This document shows positions 14,176-28,454 of a DNA stretch of 64,000 bases, one piece after another (position 1 is the stretch's first letter; each line of letters opens with the position of its first letter). Origin of the DNA: Galbula dea (taxonomy: Eukaryota; Chordata; Aves; Piciformes; Galbulidae); contig VWZX01004666.1 in the NCBI GenBank assembly GCA_013399015.1, positions 2,543,603-2,607,602 of the forward strand. The letters run 5' to 3'. The notes below the pieces were generated by a model. It was not told the DNA's origin, did not search any database, and saw only the letters and a list, made by a program, of their open reading frames with translations. Both the position numbers and the translations under genes were made by a program.

Positions 14176-14275
14176 AAATGTTTGTGGTTTTTTGGTTGTT
14201 TTTTTCTTAGTTTTTTGTTTGTTTGTTTGCTTTGGGTTTAGTTTAGTTTTGTTTTGTTTTTTCTCCTTTGGGGCT
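14176..14275. repeat. T/G-rich low-complexity stretch
   Basis: Runs of GTTTT, GTTTGTTTGTTTG and TTTTTTT dominate about 100 bases. The hydrophobic open frames crossing it reflect the T content, not a membrane protein gene. Confidence 0.8.
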
Positions 14276-16375
14276 AATGATACTGTGGCAGTTCTGGGAA
14301 ATGAAACTTCATGTCCCTGCAGAAGAGCAGAATAATGAAGCATTGGAAAATTCACCACTGGGGGACACAACAGAAGCCCAGACTGGAGCAGAAGGCTCTG
14401 ACCTGAAAACAGACAATTTCAGGAAGTGACTGGACAAATTTCCACTGAATTTCTTTTTCCACTAGAAAGGAATCCATCTGCAGCTATTAACCAAGAAGTG
14501 ACCTCTGCTGAAAGGGTCTGCATGGGAAAGAATGGCTCAGCCCATGCTAACGTTTAGCTGACTGCATTACCAGTAACTCTGAGGGAGAGATGAAGAGGCT
14601 TAGGGCTCTCCCCCATTCAGCACTGAAGTCAGAGATGGGGCTTCATTAGCATCTGCTACAGAACATCTGCCTTCAGCCCATACAAATAACACCTATTACA
14701 GTCTTCTTCTGCTTTTAACAACAACACTGATGACTGCTTCATGTCCAAACAGGACTCCCAAATATTATTGTCCAAAGGAACAAAATTTCCTCCTGCCAGC
14801 CAACCAATGGATGACACCAGTGGTGAAACATCAATATAAACAGCACACATTCTTTTAACATATATTTATCCTAGGTCAATTTTAATGCAGACGAATCTTT
14901 GGTGGGTTTATTCTTCTCCCTGTCTCAATACAGCAGGTCACAAAGGGTTTATACAGTTTCATGCTGGCTGGGAATGAGGGGATCAGTCCTGGGGACTGTA
15001 CCACTGAAGTGGGAATTGGGTAACTTACAATTCTAACCTTACTTCTGTAATTGTCCTCTTCTGTGGCTTTGGACAGATCTATGTTCTTCCTATAATTGTG
15101 TCTGTCTGGTTTAGTCATACATGTCCCCCATTATCAAGGTATCTCAAATGAAGTGGCTGCTCAGGGTCTGTCTTCAGTTACTGTACGTAATGCATAGCAC
15201 AATAAAGTGATGCTGGACAAGTCCTCCTGGTCCTGCAGTAACATACTTGGCATCAGTTGCCATAATTGGCATTCTTCTCCCTACTAAGTTATGAACCTGG
15301 TAAGATTCAACCTGCAGCTTCACCTGTATTTCCAAACCTGAGCTGGGAGACTCCAAATATACTATCTTCCTATGTATTACAGCTGGACTCATCAGAGGCT
15401 CCAGGGAAGGTGTGAGGGCTGTTTTTTTTCTCAGTCTACTAATGTAAAATATTGAAATGCAACTGTCTCAGCAAAGAAAGGATCCAGCTTCTCTAAATAT
15501 GCTCACTAAAGAACAGATGATACAGTCCATAGTTTCTTCATAAAGGCTACCTCTCAGTTTGACTATCAAACCTTTCTGTGGATCAACAATCCAGGGAAAG
15601 TTCTGACTGAGAAGCTGGAGCAGCTTGTTGAGCTACTGCAGAGTGAATTTCCTAGGAGCTGCTCTGGTTGTGCATGTCCCAGTAGAGTCTGGGTAGGCAG
15701 AAATCTTAACAGAGGAGCAGAGTATTTAAATGAGATAAATATTTTACACTGATGATGCTAGAAAGGGTCCTGCCTTTTCCAAATGTCTCCTTTGTGAGGA
15801 CATCAAAACCAAAGTGGTTTTGTGGATTGTCCAGTAGCTAATGTTCCTTCCCTGCCTTGCATGGAACCTATCCACACAGAAATCACTTGAGTTTCCTTTG
15901 AGTTCTTCAGCTGACTTTCTAAATGAGCAGAAAATCACATATAATGAGTATGTAGTTGAATGAAAAATTACTTTTGTTAATCTTAAACCTTTTCCTAACC
16001 ATTTTAAATTGGGATTACCAGAAATGTATTTATGTAAGACTGTGCACACAAGCTTTACATGAAATCCATTAGGAGAATAATCATATCAATCAATAATCAA
16101 TTCAATCAGCTCAGTGTTGATTACAGACCAATGGCCATTAAGTGGCTGCAAATAGCCTATAGTTTTGTCAAAATACCTTGTCCAGTTCTGTAGTGAGTTT
16201 TGCTAGAAAACAAGAGTAGCTTGCAAGCTTGAGCAATGGCAGCTTGAGGAAAATACTACAATACTCCCTAGTTCCCTGGTCAAACTAAAAGTCCCTTCTG
16301 CAACTGGTTGCTGAGCTTCACATTAAGAAGATATGCTTAAGGAAAACAGAATAAAGACTGTTCCTGACAGTAATG

Positions 16376-16458
16376 GTTGGGGGTTGGATGGGGGGGAAGA
16401 GGGGGAGGGATAGGAAGGATGGACCAGGGAGGGGGGTGGAGGTGGGCTGGAGGGGGTG
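16376..16458 (+). repeat. G-rich tract with quadruplex potential
   Basis: The + strand contains G-runs of 5, 7, 5, 3, 3, 6, 3 and 5 within about 80 bases, separated mostly by short A/T-containing spacers. Several sets of four G-runs satisfy the usual quadruplex pattern. Confidence 0.85.
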
Positions 16459-17784
16459 AAATTACACATGACTTAACTATTTCCTTGCTAGAATTTATGA
16501 CATTTTAAATGTGTTCATGTTGTACACATCAACCTCTCTGCTGCTATGGAGTCTGTGCCAGAATTATGACAAATGAGATTTTTCTGTTCACTACAAGCTT
16601 TATCTGTATTATCTACCATGCTAGAGGTCATGGGTATAGCACTTCATTTTTCTCTATACCATAGATACACTGAAAGTGGATGCCAGATCATGAACTATTT
16701 CACAGGCTGCTGTCATGAACTCATGTGAAAAAAAAAACCCCAAACCTGTAATGCATAACTAGCCTTATCTTCAAGAGTTCCCAAGGATGAAGCCCAGCCT
16801 ACACTGCTTTATCTGATCTTTCTTGTAAACTAGAATGAGGACAGTGGTGGGGCACAATATTTACCCTGCATGACTGTGGCAGAATGAAAGCAGGAAGACA
16901 GAAACATTGAACAGTACCTGCAGAACCCTTACATGTCTTACACCAACTGGCCTTTGAAACAAATTGTCTTCTTCTAAACAATCACTTGGTTATTTTAAAC
17001 AATGACTTGGTAAATACAAGCCACATGCTGAGATAGCCAGCTGACCCTCACAGCAGAGGGATGTCTGCCACCCGTGTAGAGACAGAGCTCTAGGGAGATC
17101 TTTCCTTCTGCAGCTGTTCTTGACCCTTAGATAGCACTGGACTGACCAAGCTGGGTCAAAGCCTATTTAATGTCTTCCTCTCAAAGACAGTGGTGGTGCA
17201 GCTTTGACAAAGTTTGGGGTTACAAAGAACTCCAAAGCAGTGAGAAAACAAAGCAAGAGCATGTGAATTGTGGGATTATCCCAGATGGTGCACTTTAACT
17301 TTTGTTGGCAAAACCAAGACCCAAGTCACCTAGTAAGATGGATTGCAGTGCAACTGGATGTATATTATCCATATTATTGGCTTAATATTTCAAGCTGATC
17401 TTCTGCTTACAGTTCACATCAGCACATAGGCTGGTTTATTCAACCTCTTGAAAACATCTTGCAGAGATAAAACACATGTGTATGTATTGTAATCTTTGGT
17501 AACCCAGAGTCTTCTTTTGTGAAATGGTGACATTTAGGAGGGAGCACTGATCATTCTCAGATGTTTTGTTTAATTCAACTAAGCAGTCAGATACTAACAA
17601 CACAAGAATAGGCCTAAACATTTTAGACTCAGAATCTCTTCATCACCCTGGACCAGACACAGATCCACAGTCCTGTGATGAAACCCTGACTACATTTACA
17701 CTTTGAGTTTCCTTGTCATAAATTGGAACTTGGATGTGCCACCAGTTTTAAAACCTTCTGCAATGCTGTCGTTTTGAGGAGCTC

Positions 17785-17812
17785 ATTGGACTTGTGACGA
17801 AGTGTGACGTCA
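17785..17812. promoter_or_regulatory. CCAAT plus CRE motif cluster
   Basis: An inverted CCAAT (ATTGG, 17785-17789), a CRE half-site TGACG (17795-17799) and the full palindromic CRE TGACGTCA (17805-17812) lie within 28 bases. CREB/ATF and NF-Y sites spaced this way are typical of promoters. No gene was recognised nearby; a 68-codon frame at 17817-18023 has no known domain and crosses a low-complexity insertion. Confidence 0.4.
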
Positions 17813-17851
17813 CCTCTTGGAGCTAAACTTTAATCTTACATGCTTGCTTTT

Positions 17852-17895
17852 GGGGGAGGGGGGGGTTGTTTTTGGTTTGGTTTGGTTTTGTTTTA
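17852..17895. repeat. G tract followed by (TTTGG)n
   Basis: GGGGGAGGGGGGGG is followed by TGTTTTTGG and repeated TTTGG units. It interrupts an otherwise unique sequence just downstream of the CRE motif. Confidence 0.8.
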
Positions 17896-20800
17896 ATAGA
17901 GGGGAGCCTGAAGTAGGGACTGGAGCAATGGAAGATGCAAAGCTGAATGATAAGTCAGAGCAGAAGGAAACACTGGAGACACAGTCATTTGAACATACAC
18001 GGGTTACATGCACAGCCTGGTGAATAAAAGCTTCCAGCTCGCTGTAATACAACACCTGAAAAACCACTTGATATCCCAGAAGCTGGCCCCACTATGTAAC
18101 AGGAGATTGCTTGTAAATTTGGAAAAGAAATAGCCAAGCTACTGAACTACCGTGGGAAACCTGCCAGGGTATCACCTTAAGAAAGGCAGCCCTGGCTACT
18201 GGGACTGTGGTTGCCTCTCATTAAATGCACGAACAGCTTCTGGAATAAGACATTTCTCTGTAGTATTACCCTGGCAGACTAGAGTTAAGGAGTCAGAGAG
18301 GACAAGCCTTGCTCTCAGCTAGCAGGAACCTGACAGCCATTTTCTGGGCCTGCTTTCCCAGCTGCTATTTGCAAAGGATCACGAAGGCTTCCCCTTATGG
18401 GGCACAACTTTAAAAGCAGGTCTTTGTCCATAGCTCTTCCTTGTGCAGTTTAGGCATGACAGCAAATGAACCAAAAAATACATTAGCAAATACATCATAA
18501 GAGAAAGCAAGAGATTATTTTGCTTATCCACTGTTTGGGGAAGAATGCTTATTGGTCTAAATGGCATGGATATGCAGATTTTAAAAGACTGCTACAAGTG
18601 AGAAAGCTCAGGTGACTCTCAGACTCTTCAGTCCTCTTAATGACCATCTGGACTTCCACAGGGAGTAGAAGGGCAAGGACTGAAGGCTTTCACTGCTACA
18701 TAAACCACCAGAATTAACCACTCTTCCCAGTTGTCCCTAATTACAGTGGAGAATTCTCTTTGATTTCAAGGCGAGGAAGCTACATCTTCTGCAGAATCAG
18801 GATGTGGCTGGCTTTGTTCCTTTTTGATGAGTGTCATTTGATGAATGCCTTGAGTTTTTTTAAAGGGCTGAAACAAAGATCGTGATAGCTTAGCAGTCAG
18901 GTTGTCAAAACATTTGTTTTGCTCTCTTTACATTAAAAGTTGAATTAGCCTTGTAGTGGTATTTAAATACCTAACCATGATGAACACCACCAAGAATCAG
19001 ATCTGCCTCTCCCAGCTGCAGAGAGCTACAGAAGAAAATACCAAAAATGGAAGATACTTAACTGTACTTTTTCCATTTCAGGTGAAGATTCCACTTGCAG
19101 CTGTGGCTTCTCTGAGCTATTTTGGTTGTCTTCCTAAGGATAGATAGACTGCACTCTGAAAAGGCCCATTTCTCTCTCAGTTCAGTGATGTTTTTCAGAG
19201 GTACCGAGACATTTATCTGCTATCGCAGTTGAAAGAGGACTGCCAGTGTGGCATGCTTTATCTTTGCTCTCCACATGAGGACAAAGTTTTCCTTTCAGGG
19301 AAGACCTATTTGATAATTTGGTACAGATCCCTGTGCTCAGGTTTGAAGGTTTTATAACACAGATTCATTGGAAGTCCTGACTCCTCTCAAGAAAGACACA
19401 TGAATTTTTATGCCTTATTACCATTAGAGGTACTGATGGAAATACAATTTCTTCTGTTAGCTGTCAATGACTGAATTTACCTTCAATCTCATCTTCTGAA
19501 GCTGTACAGGAATAGTAAATAAAAAGAGGAAAAATTGAAACATACTTAATTGCTAAGACAAAGTGAGACAAAGAGCTGGAAATTTGACAACTGGATGGAA
19601 GAGGCAGCTCCCAATAGCTTTCAGGCACCTTCCCCCTTCATCTGATGGCTACTTCTCCCCATATAACCTTTTTTTCCTGTGCAATCTTTGATTTAAAGTA
19701 TTGTGCAATTGCAGAATAAGAAAGGATATTTGCTGACTGTTCTGCTCCCCTCTTGTAGAGGGGCGAAAGTCTCTATGAAATGCTGCAATTATTTTGACAG
19801 AGTCAGAAGTGCACTGTGCTCATTCTTCAAGTCTAGACATTGCTCTTGAAGACTATCTGGAGAGACATTCATCAGCAGGGCTGCAAACATTCGTATCTGC
19901 ATAGTACAGCAGAGCCTGAATTCTATCACATATTAGAGGAGGGATGCTTAGGCATTTTTAAGTGTGGGATGGAAAGATATTTTCATTAATTGAAACAAAA
20001 ATGTTTTATGTTTTATATAGAAGAGACAAATTCAGGAGAGCAGCTAATAGTTTTGAGGCTTATGCAAAATGTAGTGAGAAGCTTTCAAGACCATCTGCTC
20101 CAGAAGGTTTTTTGCATCTTCAGCAGATGTGTTTGTAACATACTAGCCATTTTGCTTGTCTCTTACTCTTTATCACACTGATGCTTTGGGAAAAACAAAA
20201 CCAAACCAAACCCCAAATAAAACCTACTAGGCTATTGTACAACTGGAAGTCTCTCTGACAAAAGTGATAAAAAGTTGCTTTCCCCTCTGTTTCAGGATTT
20301 CTTTCCTGGAGCTTCTTTCCAACCTTGGTAGGCCTGAAAATGTTATGACATGTTCATAGTTTTTCCCATTTATTTTAAGACCCAGAATGGGATTTGGAGG
20401 CAGATTGCCATGCCAGCATCTATAAAATTTTACTAAATGGCACATGGGTTGTGGATGCTGAGGTGAAGCTCACTCACCTGGGTGAAGAGCTCAACTTATA
20501 TATAGTTTTGTGGTACAAAAAGGCAGCAGGAAAAACATGGTATGAAACTGAACCTCCAAACTTGTCCTAGAGTGAAAGAGACTCTTCTGCCACCCCTATG
20601 GCTGGTAGTATTCTGACAGATACAACTATTTACTTAGCACATACTTTTTAACATGTAGCCCTTCTCTTAGTGTTCCCTTAGTGCCCTCCTTTGGCTTGGT
20701 ACTTTAAACATAGTTTTCTGGCTTTTAACATCCCATCTGCACCTTTCTCTGTATTCAGTGGCACAGGTCTTTGCCTTCATAATGCACCAAATATCGACTT

Positions 20801-22303
20801 TGTCTTTTCAGTGTGTTACCATCATGCCAGGGAGAGCGATGCCATGAAGTCATGGAGGCAACTTGTTGCTTTTCTTCAAAGCTGCAATGCATGTAAAAGC
20901 TTTGATAATAGACTGAAGCTGGTGTATTTTATGAGGAGGAGACAATGAAAGATTAATCAGCTGTATTTGCTGTTGTCTCTCATCTCACTCTAAAGCAGGG
21001 ACTGCCTTTATGCACACTAACTTTAGCACATAGCACCAGCAGAGTTAGCTTTTCTCCAGGATAAGGCCTTCTGTGAGTTCTCCCAGCATCTCAGGCTGCT
21101 GCACTACATCCTGCATCCACCAGTACACCCAAGCCCTTAGAAGTGCTGAAAGCAGGCAAAGTGGTGTGAGCAATGTGGTAGCTGCCAACAAGCACCACGG
21201 CTTCAGTGACAGCCAAAGTCACAGCTTTCATCTCTGTTGTTCACTTAGACTACCCTGGAAAACATTTCTGAGGTAATCATAAGTATGACCATTATGGCAC
21301 AATATCTTTAGCATCAGCCTCATCATGCCTTATAAATTCTACCCTGAATGAAATACTCCCCACCCCAAATGGGTAAAAGCTTTCTGCTAGTCCAGTCTCA
21401 GGACAAGGATGACATCCTATGACTCAAGATGGTTCTAGGGTGTAATCTGTTCAAGTGTGGCTGGCTTTCCATGTGAGAACTGCTGGGTAATCCAAATTCC
21501 TAGCTGTGGCAGGAAATGAGCCAGCAAGGACAGATGAGTCTGAAATAGATGGGTTACTTCAAGACACTTGCCAAAGGTAGTCTGAAGGGAGCCAATATCT
21601 CTCACTAAGAAGCAATCCTATTTTCTGAGAGATCTACTTTGAGTCTTGTGGCTCTTGGCCACATAAAGATTTTGCTGTGAGGTAGAGAGGGAAAGTAGGC
21701 CACTCCTTCAAAGAAGTCTTTTACTAGTCTAGAAGTATAATTAAATGTGAAATCATGTTCTTAACTTATGCTGGCAAGTGATTAGGGTAAACCCAGCATG
21801 AGGCTGCCAATAGCAATATGTCACAGTTAGCAGGAATATCTTGAGTAGATTTCATTTCTTTAACAACACATTGCAACCCGTGGGTCATGCATCTGCCAGA
21901 CTACAGCATCTGAATCTGCATCACTGACATCTGAGCAGCCACTACCTGACGTGTGATACTGCTCCACTGAGCTTACTAACTCTGCTTGTCCTGCTGAATT
22001 TTTTGTGGCCACTTCATCCATTACAGCCACCCAAAGGGGAAGGAAATCAACAGTGGTATCAAGTAAATGCAAATTCTGAGTCAGCCACATGGAGCAAAGG
22101 ATTCACAGCTTCCAAATATGGCATCAGGCACAACGTGGAAGCGGAGAATTGTGGTTAACACAGCTCTGAAAGTTTCTGGGCATTCTACCCAAAACAGCAG
22201 GAGCGTCTTCAGATGAATGAACTGGGCTCCTGACACTGTGTGTATAAATTTTCAAGTGGGTTTTACTGTCTCCTTTCTCCAGAGGAAACAAGGGCCATGA
22301 TAG

Positions 22304-22329
22304 ACACACACACACATACACACACACAA
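22304..22329. repeat. AC microsatellite
   Basis: (AC)n of about 26 bases with one T interruption. Confidence 0.9.
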
Positions 22330-25300
22330 GAAGAATCAGTAATAGAAACATACATAGACAAAAGTCCCCAAGATCTGCTTGTTGATGTAAACCCTAATAG
22401 AAAACACACTTTGGTTTGTGGAAGATTCTCTTGAGACTTTCAAGAAAAAAGGGGGAAAAAATGCACACTTTCTCTCTACTATTTTTAAGCCTCAGTTTCA
22501 AATAGATACTGAGGGTCACCTAAGCTGAGCTTTGACAAATGCAATGTTTAACTGATTGATCAGGAAAAAAATAGCAGGGAGGGATGTGGCAGCAATAAAA
22601 TACCAGCATTCCACTGTCATGCCTCCTGAGTTGCTCAGCATCTGTGGTGGGACACTATGCTTTGTGGACCAGCCATCTGGTGGGAGGGTCCTTAAATTTG
22701 AGAGGATCTGTCAGACTTCTGGTTGCTCCATGTGTCCTCCTGGGACGAAGAAAGAAGATGTTAATGACCCATGGATGCTTTGTGCAAAAATGGAGCATTC
22801 CATTGGTAATGCACATGGAAAAGTCTAGCATAGGAGGGCAGAGATAAGATTTGAAAATGATACTTGGCAGCTCTGTTATACTGCCAACTCCTTCCCCTTC
22901 TCCCTCGGGGTTTGTATTTTCTTGTTGCTGGGCTTACCAACAAAGGGTTATTGTCAAGACAAAAGACATACAGTCAAAGAATCCAGTGATAATCCCCATA
23001 ATTACCAACTTAGGTTTAGCAGTCTGCCTGCCTTTCTCGCCTAGTTCAAAACAAATCCAGGAGGCTGAAAGTATTTTTTTGGAGTTGTAAAATCCTAATT
23101 TTGGGGACAGTGCTAGCATCTCTCTTTTTAGACTACTTCATTAATCATCTGGATAATCTTTCTTTGCCATTCTGCATCTTTAGCTCAAATGCCTGTGGAA
23201 AATTTGGAAGAACAAGATATTTCTGTTAAAAGTATCACTGGTCTGACAAAATGCTCACAGCCACCACTGACATAGCAAGGGAAATCAGTGGTGAAATATG
23301 GGCTCAAAACTGAAGCTTCCAAAGTCCAGGCTAGCATCCTATCATGAAGAACTCTTATTCATGACCAATCTGATATTCTTTACAACAATCATAAAATTTT
23401 TTTAAAAGGCAGGAAAATTCCAACCTTCTCTAAAAGTACAAAAAGCAATTTTTCTGGTTTTCAGAACTAGAGATTACTCTGTGATTTAAGTGTATTGCTA
23501 TTTTGCAGCCAGCACTGAAAGCATTGAAATGAGAATATTTTGGTCCTGAATGTCTGTGAATTTACCATCTGCAGAGAAAAAAACTCAGCTGCCTTGCACA
23601 GTTCACATACCAATGGCCTTGTTCTGCCTTGAGCTAAATTCCATTGGATTTCCACCACTGTCCAGTGAGGCCAATACTGTTCCCTAAACATCTATCCAAT
23701 GTGGAGAAACGTCAGTCAAAAATGTACACAGTACAAAACCAAATCTCCCTCCACCCTACAATGCTAAACATTTGACTATTACCATATATGGAAGACTTGA
23801 TCAATCCAGAAATTGTGGCCTTGGTATAATTTCCCTTCACCATAAGAATGTATCTTTTCCCCTCCTTGAGCTTCATAAACTATGTAGAAGATCTTCAGTC
23901 TCTAATCTGAAAATCATAATTGCTAACATTTTTAATCTTCTTCCAGCAGGTGGAGGTAGATGTGTGCTAGATTTCCTTTGGGAAAACAAATGAGATATAT
24001 AGCTCAGAAAGCAATTCTACATGCCTCTAAACAACTGTTTGCAATATTTGCTATATGATCTACTGTTTCCCTTTATTTACAACTCACTGGGTTTTTTTAC
24101 TTCTCAACACAGTTGAGGGAATAAAGAGGAAAAAGATTTCTGCATGAGAATGTAAAAATAACTTGCATCCCTTGAATCCTTGGGAAATCCAGTGTGGATA
24201 CAATTAAAAACTCATCACAGAGCTGAGAAAGTTCCTATTACTCTTTGTTTGTTGTATCTAATTTTCAGCTTTTTCCAGAGTCTCAGTTTGGAGATGGAAA
24301 GTCAGCACTGTGCTGGAAAATGTGTTTTTTCCAGGAGTCTTCTGTATTACAAACAAGGGCCAAATGTTTGAGGTAACAGGAGTTTGATCACATCTGGAAA
24401 GCCCACGCAAAGCTTTCTTATAGGCTTCTTACTTTTGCCTCATGATTTGCTCTAAACACTCACGAGAAGGAAGAATTTCAGGAGATATTCTCCATGTGGG
24501 TTCCCTCAGAGAGCCCTTTCTCAAGCAATCTCCATGAAATTATTGGTGTCCAGGCATGCACAAGAGAGGGGTCAAAAACCTTGTGGGGAGCTCTCAAGAT
24601 GAGCTTTCTCTGAACTGACTGAATATGAAAGGGCCTCTCCACTAACGACTCATATGCTCAAGGCCAAACATTCCTACCCCACATTGATCAGATAATGATC
24701 TCTAAAAAATTATAACTGCCATTGCAATGGAGAGCAGAGGAAGCTGAACACTCAGTTTCCTGGAGGATTTGTGTTCTAACCTGATGGAATCCCTTGGCTT
24801 GTCAAAGGGATTAGAGTGAGCCTAACAAGGCTCATCCGCATCTTCTTATGGAAGTTATTTGAGTACATTTGGGGCAATGAGGATTTTTCTCATCGAGTTT
24901 CATTTGCAACCCCCTTTTGATAAGGGCTTTCCCTGGAAAGCCTCAGTTGTCAGGGTTAATGGCTTAAGCAGTGCTGATAGATTCTGTTTATGTTGGGTGA
25001 GGGGGTTCAGGTGGCCCAGTCTAATGTAAGCTTTCTGTCAACTGTAAACATCAGCTTTTTATGTCAAAGCTGTACTTCTGCCTTTTGACAAAGCATTACC
25101 AGATCTATGAAAGGAAGAAGCCAGGGTGACGACAGCGTGAAGAGCAAAGAGGTTTAATAGGTCATTTCCACCACAAATTCTGATAATTTGACAAAGTAGC
25201 ATGTCTTTTCTGCCAAGGCACCAGAGAAGGTTCACATCCGCCATATTCTGGCTCCTGTTCTCAACTCTGCTCCAGGACCTGCAGGGAAATTTGTGGTGGT

Positions 25301-27847
25301 GTCTCTGCCAGATGGGAGGAAAAGTCTTGCTCCTGTTTCTGCTTAGGCCTCCCCAATCCTACAGTGAACTTGGGGAGGTTCTGCCTTTGACTACAGCCTT
25401 TTCCTGAGGCACTCATTTGAAAATGCCTTGGCTGAAATAGGTTCTGCCTGGGAGATTATTTCTTTTATGGATATAGAGGAAGATTCCCATGTATTGCCTA
25501 TAAAGCAGAGCTGCTCCTAGTCTGTCAGCTCTGTGGTGAAAATCAGACTAGCTTAAGCCTTACCCTATGCCTGTGGTCTGGCATTAGGACATTACACCTT
25601 GGCTGGTATCTTCAATATCTGGTCCCACCCAGAAATCCAAGACTCTTTGGCTTACAAGATCAGGCAGTTATGAGGAGGATTGGCCACGGGCCCAACATAA
25701 GAGCAGAGTGAATGTGGAGCTGTATATCATGTGATGCAGCAATACTATCTTTTCTCTCACATCCTCAACCCCTATGGCAGAAAGGAAGAGTGCTACAAGG
25801 CACACTGTTTGCTCCAGGAGCCCACATGAGATTAGCCCATAGGCCAAAATGTAGATTCTTAGGCACAAGAATGAACATTTACTCAGGAAGGGCAGTATAA
25901 GCCTAGGAAGAGAAAAGCCAATGTGAAGGATTAAACTACTTTTGTTGAGAATAAATTAGAGGGAGTATTAGGAGGAGGGGGTTCCGTGAGAATTGTACAG
26001 GTAACCTACTGCAACTTGTGTCCTATAGAGATCATCCATACACCCAAAAGCTTGTGATGAAAAGCCAGGTTGTCAATTTTATTTACACTTTTACTTCTGG
26101 CTCCAGTAAAGATAAACACAGTCCCTTCTAGAGGGCAACTGTGTGACAACGCTTGTGTAATCCATGGAAGCTACTACTTTTTATCTTGGGAGCATCTCAG
26201 AAACTTTAACACGTGGGCAACCCACTTAAAGGTTGAAGACCTTAAAATCCTGGGTAAAATAACTTTTCTTGGGTTTTGCTGAAGCCATGTTTACCAAGGG
26301 CACTTGATGTGCAAGTAAAAAAGGGACTTGGGTCTGCTCCAGGCATCTCTTTCTGCTACAGCAAAGACTGCAGAAGAGAAATGGAGAGCTGTGCAGTGAA
26401 TGACAGTTTTCTTTTACTGGATGTAGTTATCAGAATTACAGAAAAATCAGGTATGGAGGATCTTCACAGATTTCACACACCAAAGCCTCACTGTTTCTGA
26501 CTCCTTGGAGCATACTGCTTCCCAGTGAGGTCTTGCCTACTTTTGCTCTACCAAAAAAAGCCCCGAGACAAGACTACCTCTTGCATGTCTGTCTTTTTTC
26601 AGGAATCTTTTCCACCACCTGCAGACCTTCAGGATAAGATGGAACTTATCTTTATAACCATTTATTAAGGTCGTCGACTGATGAATTGGCAGGAGAACAA
26701 TCTGACAGAGTAGTGAGTCTGCTGAGAAACGAGCAGTGGGAGGGCTGGGTGAGACTGCAATGGACTGTAATCAGGCTTGCACCATCTGATTTTGCTTCTC
26801 TTATGTTGACAGATTCTTGGCTCAGACCCAATACCTTGCAGAGGGTAAAGGATGGCAGCTAATATTTTGGCATGGGAATTAGCAGAGCTAGCCCGAGATG
26901 GCATTGCAGGATGTCAGAGAACCATCAGCTCTGAGGGCTGCGAGGTGGTAAAAATGTGGCTTACAGGGTTAAGCCACGTTAAGGTGAACTTGCTCTGCTG
27001 ATCTGAAGCAGCTGAAAAGTCTGTTATCTCCATTTATTAGTTTAATCATCTAATCCTTAGATTAATGAAACTAGAATCCTTTTTCCAGCTTGACCTGTGT
27101 TATCACACTTATAGAATAGGAATAAAGGTATTTATGTGTCTGCAAGGGATGTGGAGGTTCCTGGGTGAGGACTGCCACGCAGTTTACTTACCGAGGGCTG
27201 AATAGCTCATTAGTGACCTGAAGAACACAGGAGGGCTTGGGGGGCACATCCACTGTTGGAAGACAAGGTCATGTTCACACTTTGATGTTGCCTAACAAAA
27301 ATTGTAATGGTTCAAAGGAGAATTTATTGCCTTGTTCATGTGCTCCTGAACTCACTGATTTTTTCTTTTTTTAATACATAATGGCTGTGGCTAAACTGCT
27401 TTACATATTAAGAAATGGATATGCTTGCAAGCAGGATCTGTGATAACTATTTAATGGAAACCAGTGAAATGTTTTGCTGGCATGTCTGTAGGGTTTTCCT
27501 TAAATTGCTAGAGGTGTTCAGATGAGTTTCCCTGACAAGTGCTGACACTCCTTCTCTTTTCTTGAGCCAGATTCTGATCCTGTGATTTACTCTCCAGAGC
27601 ATTTTGACTTCAATAGTCCTCTCGACCAATGAGACTGCTTATGGAGTAAGGCCAATGCTGAGCCATCTTTGACACCAGAGAATTTTGGAAGTCACTGGGA
27701 CTGAAAGAGTAGCTACTTTGTAGAGAAAGACTCTTCTGAAAGGACTCCCATGCTGCACCTTATACAATGCCTGAAGTGTGTATGTATATCTCAGCATCAA
27801 ATTAAAATTTTCTCTGTGTGCCAAGGCATGTTAGATAGGGAGGCAAA

Positions 27848-28025
27848 AGTGGTTAAGGCACTCACCAGCAGTTGGGAACCTTTGTTTAATTCTCTGTTCT
27901 AAGCCTGGTTCCCTGCATGACCCTGAGGCAGTCCCTCAACCCTGCAGTGTTTCATTTGTAAAATGGGCAGACTATCACAGCGTTCCTACAGAGGAATGCA
28001 ACAAGGAGAAAGTGTTAGAGACTAG
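27848..28025 (+). mobile_element. MIR/CORE-SINE-like fragment
   Basis: AGTGGTTAAGGCACTCACCAGCAG, a degenerate B-box region (AATTCTCTGTTCTAAGCC), CATGACCCTGAGGCAGTC, then TTCATTTGTAAAATGGG match the order of MIR landmarks (tRNA-like head, core and TGTAAAATGGGG). Substitutions are heavy, consistent with an ancient amniote SINE. Confidence 0.7.
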
Positions 28026-28454
28026 GATGTCTTTAATGTATGAGCAAAGATAAGATACCATAGAAACCATAAAAGCTCATAATCAATTGAAACAAAGCAC
28101 TGGGAATTGTCTGTGTTTCTTTATTTCTCTTTGAGCATTATCTTATTAATAGGTGTGGGCATATGAAAGGTGTACTATTTTTTAAATCTCAACTCTTGCC
28201 ACTTGTTCTTTGCCTTCAAATTCTTATTGCTACATCTGAAGTACTACATGGTAAATCTACCCTGAACCACATTTTTCAGTCAATCTGTACTCTGTGATCT
28301 CTGAACTAACATCTGTCAGAGACTGCTGCTTCACTCAAAGCCACAGGAACATGAGGTAACACACAGCTTTCTCATTCTGAAAACCTGGTGTTGGAATGAT
28401 ATGAGCTTACCCACTAATTTTGCACTAGGTAAACAGGCTGCAAATAGAATTGGT

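Larger units (their letters stand above)
9919..27847. other. Intergenic, no gene recognised
   Basis: No coding exon or RNA gene was identified. The region holds the palindrome cluster near 11.0 kb, a G-rich tract at 16.4 kb, the CRE cluster at 17.8 kb and a few microsatellites; the rest is unique AT-rich DNA. No clear CR1 copy was recognised in these 18 kb. Confidence 0.55.
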
